A program made the position numbers and the translations under genes. A stretch of DNA of 41,629 nucleotides, from contig CACWRT010000013.1 in NCBI GenBank assembly GCA_902763365.1, positions 1 through 41,629 on the forward strand, written 5' to 3'. This DNA is from an uncultured Ruminococcus sp. (GTDB lineage: Bacteria; Bacillota; Clostridia; Oscillospirales; Acutalibacteraceae). The notes under the pieces are model-generated. The model was not told the DNA's origin. It made no database searches and was given only the letters and a program-made list of their open reading frames with translations. Shown here one piece after another: positions 22,772-31,892 of the stretch (positions are counted from its first letter, which is position 1; the number at the start of each line of letters is the position of its first letter).

Positions 22772-25211
22772 AAATAATGTTATCCGGATCGATGTCGGCA
22801 TAAACTGTGACATCACGGAAAACATGGTCTTTTCCCGTAAGTGCAAGCATATCGGCAAGCATTTCTCTGAACCGCTTTGAGTTCCTGAATTTCAGAATAA
22901 TGCGGAAACGGTATTTTCCGCTGATCCTTGCAACTGCTGCCGGGGCAGGACCCAGCATCCTGATAGGCAGATCGGAATATTTTTCCCGAAGCTGCGTTTT
23001 CATTTTTTCCGAAAAATAATCTGCTGCCTTTGCGACTGCATTTTTATCTTCTCCGATAAAAGCTATGACTCCCATATCCGCAAACGGCGGATACAGCATT
23101 ACCTTTCTGAGTGCGATCTCAGATCGGAAAAAAGCTTCATAATCCTGAGCCGCTGCAAGCTCTATTATAGGATTACCCGGTTCAAAGGTCTGTATAACAG
23201 CCCTTCCCTCAAGTCCTCCTCTGCCCGAACGCCCTACTACCTGAGTAAGCAGCGAAAACGTTCTTTCATAGCTTCTGAAGTCCTCGCTGTGCATCATGCC
23301 GTCCGCAGACAGCACTCCCACAAGTGTTACATTCGGAAAATCAAGCCCTTTTGCCACCATCTGAGTGCCAAGCATTATATCATACTCTCCGTCACGGAAA
23401 GCTCCTAATTTTTTTTCATATGCAAATCTCTGCATTGTTGCGTCCGTATCCAACCGCAGAACTCTTGCTGAGGGAAACAGCTGCGACAGCTCCTGTTCCG
23501 CCCGCTGAGTACCTGCACCGCTGTAGCGTATCCTTTTGGAATTGCAGGCGGGACAGGTCTGAGGGACAGGTATCGAGTATCCGCAGTAATGACACATCAG
23601 TCTGTGATTTGCACTATGGTACGTAAGCGATATAGAACAGTTGGGACATGAAATTACTTCGTTACAATCACGGCAGGCTATAAATGTATTATGCCCTCTT
23701 CTGTTAAGAAGCAGTATGGACTGCTGTCCGTTGTTAAGGTTCTCTTCTATAGATTCAAGCAGGATACTGCTGTATCCGCTATGATTTCCCTGATCCTGTT
23801 CCCTGTTCATATCAACGGTTATTACATGAGGAAGTCTTGCTGTTCCATATCTTTTATCAAGTCTGCAAAGAGAATATCTTCCGGACAGAGCGTGCCAGTA
23901 GCTTTCTACCGACGGTGTCGCTGACGACAGCAGCAGTGTACATTTATTTTCACTGCACCTGAATTTTGCAAGCTCTCTTGCATGAAACCTGGGTGTTGCG
24001 GATGATTTATAGCTGTACTCCTGTTCCTCGTCCATTACTATCAGACCGAGATTTTTCATTGGCGCAAACACTGCCGAACGTGTGCCCACGGCAATATCAG
24101 CCCGACCGTCACGCACCCTGCGCCACTGTTCCAGTCTTTCTCCGAGGGGCAGACCGCTGTGAAAAACCGCAACGCTATCGCCGTATCTTGCCTTGAATTT
24201 ACCGAGCATCTGAGGAGTTAGCGATATTTCGGGGACCATACATATTACTCCCCTTCCATCCTCATGAACTCTGTCGATCAGCTTCATGAATACAGATGTT
24301 TTTCCGCTTCCTGTAACGCCGTACAGCAATGTAACAGCTGCTTCGCCGCTTTCGTATCCCGAAATGACCGAATCATAAGCTTTCTGCTGCTGAGAAGTCA
24401 GGTTTATCTCTTCTTTCTCTACAGTTTCGGGCTCATAGTATTCCTTTTTCGGCGGTACTGCTTCAAAATATTCGCATATGCCTCTTTTTACAAGATTATC
24501 TGTAACAGCTGATGTCACACCAGTAAAATAGCATATTTCTTTCACAGACGCTTCTCCCGAATCTGTAAGCACTCTTATTACTTCCGATTGTGCAGGAGTA
24601 TAATGTCTTTCGGGGATCTCTCCCCTGAGTCTTATCATTTTTACGGTTTCATCGGCAATACGTTTTTTTATTGTTTCACTGCGTATTAAAATGCCCTTTT
24701 CAGTCATATCGCGCAGCAGCCCATTATCTGTCAGCAGCAGCTTCTTCATAAGTCTGTCTTCTCTTACGGGAGTCCTGCGGCTTTTAAGATAATCATAAAC
24801 TGCTTTTTCCTGTTCGCCTGTAAGATAATGATCCGTGTCTGCATCAGCTGCCGCTCTATAGCTGTATGTAAGCTTTACCGACAGACCTGTGGGCAGCATA
24901 GCCGTACAGGCATCGTAATATGTACAGTAGCAGTGATTCTTCATAAAAAACGCCATTCTGATAAGCTCTTCCGACATTACCGGTTCACTGTCTATCAGCA
25001 TAGAAACAGGCTTCAACCCTTTGACATCATCTCTTCTTTTCATCTGCATGACCATTCCCTGACGCAGGCAGTGACCAAAGCTTACCTTTACACGGCAACC
25101 TGTTTTTATTTTTTCCGCCATTTCCTCAGGAACGATATAATCATACAGTTTATCAAAGCTAAGATTGGTATTCTCTACCGCTACAGCAGCTGTGATACAT
25201 CCATCAGTCAT
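22770..25211 (-). CDS. priA: Primosomal protein N' (PriA helicase)
   Basis: About 813 residues. The N-terminal 3' DNA-binding domain begins TAAVAVENTNLSFDKLYDY. The helicase core shows GVTGSGKT (Walker A), DEEQEYSYKSS (Walker B) and SSATPS. Eight zinc cysteines are in CRDCNEVISCPNC and MCHYCGYS with CPACNSKRI. ATLVGVLSADG and QVVGRSGRGG complete the second RecA domain. It restarts stalled replication forks. The ATG at 25211 overlaps the last 8 nt of rpoZ, and longer frames are not credible. coaBC, often found between rpoZ and priA, is absent. Confidence 0.96.
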   Translation of the reverse strand: MTDGCITAAVAVENTNLSFDKLYDYIVPEEMAEKIKTGCRVKVSFGHCLRQGMVMQMKRRDDVKGLKPVSMLIDSEPVMSEELIRMAFFMKNHCYCTYYDACTAMLPTGLSVKLTYSYRAAADADTDHYLTGEQEKAVYDYLKSRRTPVREDRLMKKLLLTDNGLLRDMTEKGILIRSETIKKRIADETVKMIRLRGEIPERHYTPAQSEVIRVLTDSGEASVKEICYFTGVTSAVTDNLVKRGICEYFEAVPPKKEYYEPETVEKEEINLTSQQQKAYDSVISGYESGEAAVTLLYGVTGSGKTSVFMKLIDRVHEDGRGVICMVPEISLTPQMLGKFKARYGDSVAVFHSGLPLGERLEQWRRVRDGRADIAVGTRSAVFAPMKNLGLIVMDEEQEYSYKSSATPRFHARELAKFRCSENKCTLLLSSATPSVESYWHALSGRYSLCRLDKRYGTARLPHVITVDMNREQDQGNHSGYSSILLESIEENLNNGQQSILLLNRRGHNTFIACRDCNEVISCPNCSISLTYHSANHRLMCHYCGYSIPVPQTCPACNSKRIRYSGAGTQRAEQELSQLFPSARVLRLDTDATMQRFAYEKKLGAFRDGEYDIMLGTQMVAKGLDFPNVTLVGVLSADGMMHSEDFRSYERTFSLLTQVVGRSGRGGLEGRAVIQTFEPGNPIIELAAAQDYEAFFRSEIALRKVMLYPPFADMGVIAFIGEDKNAVAKAADYFSEKMKTQLREKYSDLPIRMLGPAPAAVARISGKYRFRIILKFRNSKRFREMLADMLALTGKDHVFRDVTVYADIDPDNII

Positions 25212-25419
25212 CGGTTTCGGGTTCAAGGATATTATATTTGTGATTTTTGAATTCATCCACAGCCACAATAACAGGCTTATCGCAGACCTTTCCTTTATCG
25301 CTCTGCATATCATCGGTTATCTCTCTTGCTCTCTTTGCAACTGCAATAGCAAGTGCATACTTACTCATTTTTCCTGCAAAAATATCATCTACCGACGGTC
25401 TTGTATAATGTTCATACAT
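25204..25419 (-). CDS. rpoZ: RNA polymerase omega subunit
   Basis: A 71-residue protein beginning MYEHYTRPSVDDIFAGKMSK and containing YALAIAVAKRAREI, the omega core that holds the beta' subunit. The ATG at 25419 fits the AGAGGTG site six to eight bases upstream; the GTG at 25428 overlaps that site. It is coupled to priA. Between it and gmk lies an inserted nuclease gene, whereas these two are normally neighbours. Confidence 0.93.
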   Translation of the reverse strand: MYEHYTRPSVDDIFAGKMSKYALAIAVAKRAREITDDMQSDKGKVCDKPVIVAVDEFKNHKYNILEPETDD

Positions 25420-25497
25420 ATAAAACACCTCTGAATAAAATCATTATTTATATTCGATCAGCCATATCGACTGTATCGTTCAGGTTATCTGAAGCAA

Positions 25498-26412
25498 TCA
25501 GGTAGGAATACCGGCTTTGCTGCGGAATTCGGGAACAGTCATACCTGCCTGTTCCGAAGCCTGTTGCAAGGTTATCAGTCCTTTTCTTACCAGATCAGAC
25601 AGGGTCTGTATCATACCTTCGATTTTTCCTTTTTCCATACCTTTTTCCATACCTTTTTCCATGCCTTTTTCCATGCCTTCCATGATTATCTTGTCATAGA
25701 TCTCACACATAGAGATACCTCCCTCTTTCTTCTCCTTTATGAGAGTATTGTATTCATTTCTGAAACGGTCATCTTCAGCAAATACATCTATCATATCGAG
25801 TACTTCTTCGGGATGATCAAGCCTGGTATCAGACGGATGATATTCAGTCCCCGTATTCAAAGCATAGAAAAACTCTGCTATTGCTTTGAAATCAGAGTCA
25901 AACTGCTCGATCTTCTCCTTAGTCATATCCTTCATTGAGTAAAAATTCATTTTATAATCGCTTACAAAAGGTTTTATTGCTTCCGGGATATCAAGACATG
26001 AAAGAAGATCCCTGCCGCAGTTCCAGTCATCCCTGCCGAAATAGACCACCAGCGTGATAACGGGATAACACCTTCTCTTATCCGCAGTGATTTCTTTAAG
26101 CTCATCGTATTGTCTTTTATAGACTGCTCCGTCATATCCTATTATTCTCAGGGGCATATATTTATCTGTACCGGACTGATTTTCACAGCCTATAAACGCA
26201 ATTTTGATATTTGTATCCATCCAGTATTTTGATACATCTCTTTCCTGACTTCGTATAATTCCGTCAGCTTTAAACCGGGATTCCTTATCGGCAGGCATAA
26301 GGTCTTTTTCTGAAACCACCTTTTTGCCGTTGAAAAGAAAGCCGTTAACGATATCCGCAAATACACTGTTATAGGATTCAAGAGTCTTTGTGACCTTATC
26401 TTTTTGTCCCAA
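25498..26412 (-). CDS. Rpn-family (PD-(D/E)XK) recombination-promoting nuclease/putative transposase
   Basis: A 304-residue protein of the Rpn/PDDEXK family that is often labelled transposase. The N-terminus MGQKDKVTKTLESYNSVFAD and FADIVNGFLFNGK are typical. The nuclease core has KYWMDTNIKIAFIGCENQSG, with E and Q in the metal-site strand, then YPVITLVVYFGRDDW. Near the C-terminus a four-residue unit GMEK is repeated four times, encoded by a 12-bp DNA repeat at about 25630-25685. TTG 26412 is preferred to GTG 26421 because AGGGAG stands eight bases before it. It lies inside the core gmk-rpoZ gene cluster, which marks it as an insertion. Confidence 0.85.
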   Translation of the reverse strand: MGQKDKVTKTLESYNSVFADIVNGFLFNGKKVVSEKDLMPADKESRFKADGIIRSQERDVSKYWMDTNIKIAFIGCENQSGTDKYMPLRIIGYDGAVYKRQYDELKEITADKRRCYPVITLVVYFGRDDWNCGRDLLSCLDIPEAIKPFVSDYKMNFYSMKDMTKEKIEQFDSDFKAIAEFFYALNTGTEYHPSDTRLDHPEEVLDMIDVFAEDDRFRNEYNTLIKEKKEGGISMCEIYDKIIMEGMEKGMEKGMEKGMEKGKIEGMIQTLSDLVRKGLITLQQASEQAGMTVPEFRSKAGIPT

Positions 26413-26439
26413 TGATATCACTCCCTTTAGAGAAAATCA

Positions 26440-27000
26440 TCAGCCCTGATTATTTCTGATAATATCCCTTATGCTTTTAACACAGTCCTCAAGCGCATCA
26501 TTTACCACAACATAGTCATAATCATCTGCAAGCAAAAGCTCTTCCTTTGCCCTTGCCATTCTTTTAATAATATTTTCCTCAGTCTCAGTTCCTCTTCCCC
26601 TGAGTCTTTTCTCAAGTACCTCAAGTGACGGCGGCATGATAAAAATACTTATACAATCGGGCTGAATAGCCTTGACCTTCTGACATCCCTGGACTTCTAT
26701 CTCAAGTATAACATTTTTTCCGTCTTTTCGCCACTGTTCTACAGGTTTTTTAGGCGACCCGTAATAATTCCCGAGGTACTGAGCATATTCATAGAATCCG
26801 TCCTCGTCTATCATTTTTTCAAATTCTTCTCTTGTAAGAAAATGATATTCTACCCCGTCCTTTTCCTGACCTCTGGGGGCCCTTGTAGTTGCTGATATGG
26901 AAAGACGCATATTATCGTCCTTCATAAGCTCCTTTACAACTGTTCCCTTGCCTGCGCCCGCAGGTCCTGAAATAACCATCAGCAATCCGTCAGATCTCAA
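26440..27000 (-). CDS. gmk: Guanylate kinase
   Basis: A 186-residue kinase converting GMP to GDP. The P-loop is GPAGAGKGT at residues 12-20; [15 protein letters not shown] and [15 protein letters not shown] are family regions. The start is TTG 27000, overlapping remA by 11 nt, since AGGAGG stands nine bases before it; the next ATG at 26979 would remove part of the first strand. The order yicC-remA-gmk is conserved in Firmicutes. Confidence 0.96.
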   Translation of the reverse strand: MRSDGLLMVISGPAGAGKGTVVKELMKDDNMRLSISATTRAPRGQEKDGVEYHFLTREEFEKMIDEDGFYEYAQYLGNYYGSPKKPVEQWRKDGKNVILEIEVQGCQKVKAIQPDCISIFIMPPSLEVLEKRLRGRGTETEENIIKRMARAKEELLLADDYDYVVVNDALEDCVKSIRDIIRNNQG

Positions 27001-27259
27001 CGGTACCTACCTCCTCAACATTATCGCTTTGTTCTGCCCTATGAGACAGAGTTTCAGGCTGTAATGCGGAAAGAACCACATGATCGCTGTCTGTAACAAT
27101 TACAGATTTTGTTTTTCTTCCGCAAGAAGCGTCTATAAGCTTTCCGCAGTCCCTCGCAGCCTGAACCATTCTCTTTACAGGGGCAGCATCGGGACTGACT
27201 ATCGCAATTATCCTGTCGAAGGATATCATATTGCCATAACCTATATTCATAAGCTGCAT
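26990..27259 (-). CDS. remA: RemA-type DNA-binding regulator (DUF370)
   Basis: An 89-residue protein starting [20 protein letters not shown], then [18 protein letters not shown] and [18 protein letters not shown], the RemA family hallmark. In Bacillus RemA is a histone-like activator of biofilm and osmoprotection genes. It lies between yicC and gmk, its standard position. RBS AACAGGAGATA. Confidence 0.95.
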   Translation of the reverse strand: MQLMNIGYGNMISFDRIIAIVSPDAAPVKRMVQAARDCGKLIDASCGRKTKSVIVTDSDHVVLSALQPETLSHRAEQSDNVEEVGTVEI

Positions 27260-27277
27260 AACTATGTATATCTCCTG

Positions 27278-28156
27278 TTATTCAATATTCTGTATCTGTT
27301 CTCTTATTTTTTCTATTTCAGCCTTGATATCAACAACCTTATGAGCAAGGTCAGCGTCGCTTACCTTTGAGCCTATAGTATTAGCTTCTCTGTTCATTTC
27401 CTGCACAATAAAGTCTATTTTCCTGCCCACAGCAATATTCCCCGAAAGCATATCTCTCAGCTGATCTATATGACTTCTGAGTCTTACCGTTTCTTCATCC
27501 ACTGCGGTTTTATCGGCAAAGATCGCTGCTTCGGTAAGTATCCTCTGAGGATCTATTGTTGTTTCCTCCAGAACCTCTTTCAGTCTTGTATAGAGCTTTT
27601 CCCTGTACTCGTCAACTATACCGGGAGAACGCGCTTCTATTTCCTCAACAATGGACACAATAACATCGCATCTTGAAAGAACATCAGCCTTCAGCTTTTC
27701 TCCTTCACGTTCTCTCATTGCAATAAATTCCTTCAGAGCCTCTCTGCCTGCCTTTTCTGTTATAGCGCAAAGTACCTCTTCATTCTCAGGTGCTTTTCTG
27801 ACATTAAAAATATCGCCGTATTTTGCCACAGAGGACACGCTTATATCGTCCGAAAGATCAAACTCATCCCTCAGCTGTCTGAGTGCCTTCACATATCCTG
27901 CTGCAAGCGACCTGTTAAGGCTGACTTCTGCTTCAAGAGAATCATCCGCTTCGATCGTTACAAAAACATCCACCTTGCCTCTTGTTACATATTCCGAAAC
28001 TACCTTCTTTATTGTTTCCTCTATAAATCCGCACCCTCTCGGAGTACGGCACTGCAGCTCAAGAAATCTATGATTTACCGAGCGTATCTCAAATACAACA
28101 TTTCTTCCCTCTACTGTTCCTTCAAACCTTCCGTATCCCGTCATACTTTTTATCAT
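27278..28156 (-). CDS. yicC: YicC/YloC family endoribonuclease
   Basis: A 292-residue protein with the N-terminal signature MIKSMTGYGRFEGTVEGRNV and EIRSVNHRFLEL, and the C-terminal EMNREANTIGSKVSDADLAH. Relatives are stable endoribonucleases that degrade small RNAs or cut mRNA. It is the first gene of the long operon and is read from the consensus promoter at 28463-28491 after a leader of about 300 nt. RBS AAGGGAG. Confidence 0.93.
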   Translation of the reverse strand: MIKSMTGYGRFEGTVEGRNVVFEIRSVNHRFLELQCRTPRGCGFIEETIKKVVSEYVTRGKVDVFVTIEADDSLEAEVSLNRSLAAGYVKALRQLRDEFDLSDDISVSSVAKYGDIFNVRKAPENEEVLCAITEKAGREALKEFIAMREREGEKLKADVLSRCDVIVSIVEEIEARSPGIVDEYREKLYTRLKEVLEETTIDPQRILTEAAIFADKTAVDEETVRLRSHIDQLRDMLSGNIAVGRKIDFIVQEMNREANTIGSKVSDADLAHKVVDIKAEIEKIREQIQNIE

Positions 28157-28185
28157 TGGAAAAAACTCCCTTCGGTCGTTTTTAG

Positions 28186-28213
28186 CTCAGAGCTAAGAGT
28201 TCAAAGCTCAGAG
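28186..28213. repeat. AGCTCAGAGCTAAGAGTTC repeat copy in the yicC leader
   Basis: AGCTCAGAGCTAAGAGTTCA then AAGCTCAGAGC. The 19-nt word AGCTCAGAGCTAAGAGTTC is also present, on the opposite strand, at 36-60 inside the phage primase gene. It lies in the transcribed leader of yicC. Confidence 0.8.
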
Positions 28214-28314
28214 CGTATCGCCTCATATTTCATCCGCTTTATTCCGCTTTCTTCGTCGCTGTTACTTTTCGTTTTTGTTTTCGCCGCCTGCCTGCATTTC
28301 TACAGCAACAGAAG

Positions 28315-28370
28315 TAATGAATAATGAATAGTGAATAGTGAATAATTATAGCGGCTCCGGTTTTATACGC
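28315..28370. repeat. AATGAATA/AGTGAATA words plus conserved flank
   Basis: GAATAATGAATAGTGAATAG then TGAATAATTATAGCGGCTC and GGTTTTATACGCT. The same order (words, then ATTATGGCGGCTC, then GATTTTACCCGCT) is present at 31893-31953, so the words and the flank travel together. The rest of 28157-28835 is non-coding. Confidence 0.75.
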
Positions 28371-28462
28371 TCACTGCCGCTTCTTTAAGTCATTACTGCT
28401 TTTTTTACATTATAAAACTATATTACTTAAACAATGTACCGACTTACAATTCTTAACACCTT

Positions 28463-28491
28463 ATTATACCAATTTTTACTCCATATGTCAA
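28463..28491 (-). promoter_or_regulatory. Perfect vegetative promoter for the yicC-rsgA gene cluster
   Basis: TTGACA (28486-28491), 17 nt, TATAAT (28463-28468) on the minus strand. No other gene lies between it and yicC, so it is the likely main promoter of the operon. The roughly 300-nt leader contains two word repeats. Confidence 0.85.
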
Positions 28492-28572
28492 TCGGTATTA
28501 AATAATTATCATGAAATTCAACTTTCTACAAAGGAAAAATAAAAGTTATATTATACCGAGCTACCCCCCGAC

Positions 28573-28652
28573 TGTCATTCCGAGCGTAAGCGAGGGATCT
28601 TTTCCACAAATGAAACTTTATCGCAAAGATTCCTCACTTCGTTCGGAATGAC
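28573..28652. repeat. REP-like palindromic element, copy 1
   Basis: TGTCATTCCGAGCGTAAGCG then AGGGATCTTTT on the left, AAGATTCCTCACTTCGTTCG then GAATGACA on the right: imperfect inverted arms about 30 nt long around an AT-rich centre. A diverged copy is at 36471-36554. No gene is inside. Confidence 0.8.
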
Positions 28653-28785
28653 ATGAGAAGTGATGCTCCTCAAAATGGCAAATGGACTGCATTACTATTT
28701 GAAAATTGATTTACGTGAAGCCTCATCTCAGACGCAAGAAAAATCGTCGGCTCAAATATAATACTCGACCCGACGCAATTATCCA

Positions 28786-28826
28786 TCATTCACTATTCAC
28801 TATTCATTATTCACTATTCACTCTCA
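28786..28826. repeat. TTCACTATTCATTATTCAC words
   Basis: Five to six heptamers of CACTATT/CATTATT lie directly after the stop codon side of the 28836 regulator. They are the reverse complement of the AATAGTG/AATAATG words at 28315 and 31893. Confidence 0.8.
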
Positions 28827-28835
28827 TAGTAACAG

Positions 28836-29672
28836 CTAAAGAAGGGGGGTTTTTCTGAAATAGCCGCCGTAAAAGGGATACAGATCTTTTTTGGCGATTT
28901 CGTCAGCAAAACACAAAAACGGTACTGCAAAGCTTTCTCTGCGGAATGTATAGGCATCTAAGTCGCCGCCTGCTGTTGCTATGACAGTATGTGTAACAAG
29001 ATTATTTTTGCATAGTACATCCATGTATTTGTTAATATTATCTTCATCAATATCTGTATTTTTGCTTATCAGCGCAGAAACTACAGGCTTATTCGGAAGG
29101 GAGTACATATAAAATATTATCTTCAGCAGATTCCTGTCTGCAAATATTTTGAATACATTTCTGAGGCTTTCAAAGTCACTTAGATCATCTCTGTTCCCGT
29201 TTTCCGAACCCACAAGAAAGAAAAAGTAATTCAGATGTGAAGATATCCTGGTATTTGCCATTCCTTCTTCAAAAACCAGTTTTGCAAAATAATCATTGGT
29301 CTTATTATCGCCGATAAAGGAATTATCTATGAGCTTGTTCATAAAATCGTCTATTATATCCACGTCCCCCATCATTCCTATCTGTATTGCCCAGCAGATA
29401 TTGAATGCGTAGCGGCAGGCTTCTTCTCTCGGAAGCTGACTTAGTCTTCTTGCCAGATTCAGTGCAAAGCTCTGATCTTCCAGCCCGAAAAGTGTATCTA
29501 TGCTTACGCCCAGTATTTCGGAAAGCGCAGGCAATATCTCCACATCAGGTGTTCCTCCTCTTTCCCATCGTGAAACCGCCTGTGTGGTAACTCCCACAAG
29601 ATTACCCAACTGCTCCTGAGTAATGCCGCGGGCAACGCGGTATTTTTTTATCTGTTCTCCAATAGAGTTCAT
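28836..29672 (-). CDS. XRE regulator with uncharacterised C-terminal domain, paralogue B
   Basis: A 278-residue protein. IKKYRVARGITQEQLGNLVG then VTTQAVSRWERGGTPDVEIL is a Cro/CI HTH (residues 8-60). The C-terminal 200 residues are not a family I recognise; within them NKPVVSALISKNTDIDEDNI then YMDVLCKNNLV looks like a second, winged-helix DNA-binding segment. Start at ATG 29672 with GGCAGGA upstream. It is the downstream one of two tandem paralogues that align over their full length, including the same start position. Confidence 0.75.
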   Translation of the reverse strand: MNSIGEQIKKYRVARGITQEQLGNLVGVTTQAVSRWERGGTPDVEILPALSEILGVSIDTLFGLEDQSFALNLARRLSQLPREEACRYAFNICWAIQIGMMGDVDIIDDFMNKLIDNSFIGDNKTNDYFAKLVFEEGMANTRISSHLNYFFFLVGSENGNRDDLSDFESLRNVFKIFADRNLLKIIFYMYSLPNKPVVSALISKNTDIDEDNINKYMDVLCKNNLVTHTVIATAGGDLDAYTFRRESFAVPFLCFADEIAKKDLYPFYGGYFRKTPLL

Positions 29673-29764
29673 TGTTGTGTCCTGCCTTTCTTCAAGAAAT
29701 ATCAAGCAGTAATGAGAAGATACCCTCGCTGAATTTTTGTAAATCCGGGCTTCCGGCGCAGTAT

Positions 29765-30598
29765 TTACAAAAGAGGCTTTGTTCTTTGGAATATTACCCA
29801 CAAGTCTTTGAATTTATGCTTCGATATCTCATCTGCAAAGCACAAAAGGGGTATGACCGAGCTTTCCTGATTATACATATAGGTATTCATATCCCCGTCA
29901 ATAGTTGCTGCGACCGTACATGAAGCAAGATTATTCTCGCAGAGAATTTCCATACAGTGTTGGGTTTCTTCTATATCCAGACATACTTCTTTTGCTATCA
30001 GGCACAGAGAAACCGGAGTATTGAGCCGTGAATACATATAAAATATGATATTCAGCAATTTTTTATCGGAAAAAATCATGAATATCTTTCTGAGAGTTTC
30101 GGGGTCTGCAAGACTATCCCGCAGTCCTTTTTCAGGTTCTTTCATGAAAAAGCAATACTGAAAATCAGGTGACAGTCTTAGGGTAGACATACCGCTGTCC
30201 TTCATTGTCTTACTGAAATAGTCATATTTATCCGTTATAAGCCCTGTCTGATTAATAAAACGTCCCCAGAAGTCGTCAAAGCCTGTTTTATCCGGTATCA
30301 GTCCGACTTCTATTGCATAGCAGATGTCAAGCACAAATTTATATGTTTCTTCATTCTGCATACGGCTTATCTTACGCGCCAGAGAGTATATCTCATCCTT
30401 CTCCTCACGTCCGAAAAGCATATCTGTTGTGACGTCAAGAACATCTGCTATTTTAGGCAGGATATGTACATCGGGTGTACTGCCGCATTCCCATTTAGAT
30501 ACTGCCTGAGTTGTGACTCCCACCATTTTAGCAAGTTTATCCTGTGTAAGATTTTTTTCAAGCCTGTATTTTTTTATCTGCCGGGATAAAACGCACAC
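29765..30598 (-). CDS. XRE regulator with uncharacterised C-terminal domain, paralogue A
   Basis: A 277-residue protein with an HTH (IKKYRLEKNLTQDKLAKMVG, VTTQAVSKWECGSTPDVHIL) and the same unknown C-terminal region as its neighbour (LLNIIFYMYSRLNTPVSLCL, MEILCENNLASCTV, PLLCFADEISK). The start is GTG 30598, eight bases after a GGGGGG site; this also aligns its N-terminus with paralogue B. The ligand or target is unknown. The gap to paralogue B is 92 nt, so the two are probably co-transcribed. Confidence 0.75.
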   Translation of the reverse strand: MCVLSRQIKKYRLEKNLTQDKLAKMVGVTTQAVSKWECGSTPDVHILPKIADVLDVTTDMLFGREEKDEIYSLARKISRMQNEETYKFVLDICYAIEVGLIPDKTGFDDFWGRFINQTGLITDKYDYFSKTMKDSGMSTLRLSPDFQYCFFMKEPEKGLRDSLADPETLRKIFMIFSDKKLLNIIFYMYSRLNTPVSLCLIAKEVCLDIEETQHCMEILCENNLASCTVAATIDGDMNTYMYNQESSVIPLLCFADEISKHKFKDLWVIFQRTKPLL

Positions 30599-30617
30599 AG
30601 TCAACACCCCCCATTTA

Positions 30618-30815
30618 TTATTTTATATCAATGTCCAAAGGTTCGTCAAGGTGTTCGGAAACATATTTTCCGTTTTTCTTTCTTTGTCTCACGCACTCTG
30701 TAAGAAGATATTCTATCTGCCCGTTTACAGATCGGAAGTCGTCCTCTGCCCACTTACACAGCGCGTCATACAATTCTTTTTTCAACCTCAGCGGAACCTG
30801 CTTCTTCTCACTCAT
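30618..30815 (-). CDS. Arc-type ribbon-helix-helix protein
   Basis: A 65-residue protein: [20 protein letters not shown] is the DNA-contacting strand and first helix, [20 protein letters not shown] the second helix of an Arc/MetJ-like fold. Start at ATG 30815 after GGAGGGAAAAG. It lies 20 nt upstream of paralogue A and could be its partner in regulation. It may be an antitoxin-like protein, but no toxin gene is beside it. Confidence 0.7.
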   Translation of the reverse strand: MSEKKQVPLRLKKELYDALCKWAEDDFRSVNGQIEYLLTECVRQRKKNGKYVSEHLDEPLDIDIK

Positions 30816-30931
30816 CTTTTCCCTCCCCGGCGAGCCGCCGCCAGCGTGACTCTGCTCCCTTTTCTTTTTCCATCCTGTTTTCATCTGACCGACAACGCTC
30901 ACTCGGGGCAGTTCTGTTTTAAATGCCTCCG

Positions 30932-30979
30932 GCGGGCAGGGCTCCTCGCCCTGCACCTCGCAAGGGGCTGAGCCCCTTG
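30932..30979. repeat. Two adjacent GC-rich hairpins
   Basis: GCAGGG-CTCCTCG-CCCTGC at about 30936-30954 and CAAGGGGC-TGA-GCCCCTTG at 30961-30979. They stand upstream of the RHH gene, in DNA more GC-rich than the surroundings, and look like a palindromic repeat element. The stretch to 31080 has no gene. Confidence 0.6.
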
Positions 30980-31054
30980 ACCCGCAAAATTATCTCCTTT
31001 TTTCGTATGCCAAACTTTAATCCAAAAGCCGGATAACAAAAGCGTATAAAAATA

Positions 31055-31092
31055 TAATCTATCAAACTATAATCTATAAACTATAATCTATT
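31055..31092. repeat. AAACTATAATCTAT word repeat
   Basis: TATCAAACTATAATCTATAA then ACTATAATCTATTAAC, three to four copies of a CTATAATCTATAAA word at the 3' end of the YhfC-type gene. Confidence 0.75.
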
Positions 31093-31869
31093 AACAGCTT
31101 TTTTTGCAATTATGAAAGTAGTTACAGAAAATACGACAAATATTATTTCCAGCGCTATCAGCGGCAGACCGAACTTTGTAAAAACTATTATAAAATCAAA
31201 AACAAAATGTGTCAACACTGCGCAGAGATAAAGCCACAGTCTTTTTCTGCTGTTTGCCGCTTCAAATACAAGCATTGACAATGAAATATGAATCAGCATT
31301 GCGCTTGCTCTTTCAAGCACTCCTGTAAACACTCCCGTAATGTCAAAAGATGCATACTGCGCCAGCTGATCCTTCAAAGCTTCGATCTGTTCGGGTGCAG
31401 CTCCCTCGGTCAGCTGAGAAGTATTTCCGCTGTTTATCATTACACCTATGGCTATAAACGACAGCAAAGACAAACCGATATATATACTTTCTATACCGCC
31501 GTGTCCTATACCGTATGTGACTGCGTCTGTTTTCTGCTTATTGTTTTTCATTACAGTTTTGAAGGCTATGAATCGTCCGCTTTCCTCAAATAATCCCGCC
31601 AGCAGTCCCCCAAAAAGATAATACAGCCAGGGATTACTGTTTATTGCTTCCGAAACAGGACTTCCCGATTGATACAGCAAATAAGCAAACGGCAGTTTCA
31701 GCACTATTGCAAACAACAGAAAAGTTACCGCTCCTACAAATACAGGCTTTATTTTTGAATGTGTTTTTACCTTCCATATTACAAATACTGTAACAGGCAT
31801 AATCACCATCAGCGCCGAACATATTCCTATCGCCAACATATTCTCGTTTCCGAAATGAATATTATCCAT
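31081..31869 (-). CDS. YhfC-family membrane protein (putative intramembrane protease)
   Basis: A 262-residue protein with about seven membrane segments. The family motifs GGLLAGLFEESGRFIAFK, with paired glutamates, and YGIGHGGIESIYIG, with a histidine, are in adjacent helices, as in YhfC/PrsW-like glutamic intramembrane proteases. Substrate unknown. Start at ATG 31869, TGGGGGTG upstream. Single gene between repeats; the upstream 207 nt are filled by the element at 31893-32062. Confidence 0.75.
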   Translation of the reverse strand: MDNIHFGNENMLAIGICSALMVIMPVTVFVIWKVKTHSKIKPVFVGAVTFLLFAIVLKLPFAYLLYQSGSPVSEAINSNPWLYYLFGGLLAGLFEESGRFIAFKTVMKNNKQKTDAVTYGIGHGGIESIYIGLSLLSFIAIGVMINSGNTSQLTEGAAPEQIEALKDQLAQYASFDITGVFTGVLERASAMLIHISLSMLVFEAANSRKRLWLYLCAVLTHFVFDFIIVFTKFGLPLIALEIIFVVFSVTTFIIAKKAVNRL

Positions 31870-31892
31870 GACCACACCCCCAACCGGATTAA

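Noticed and set aside
25630-25685. 12-bp repeat as a non-coding satellite
   Set aside because: It is in frame in the Rpn gene and encodes GMEK units, so it is a coding repeat.
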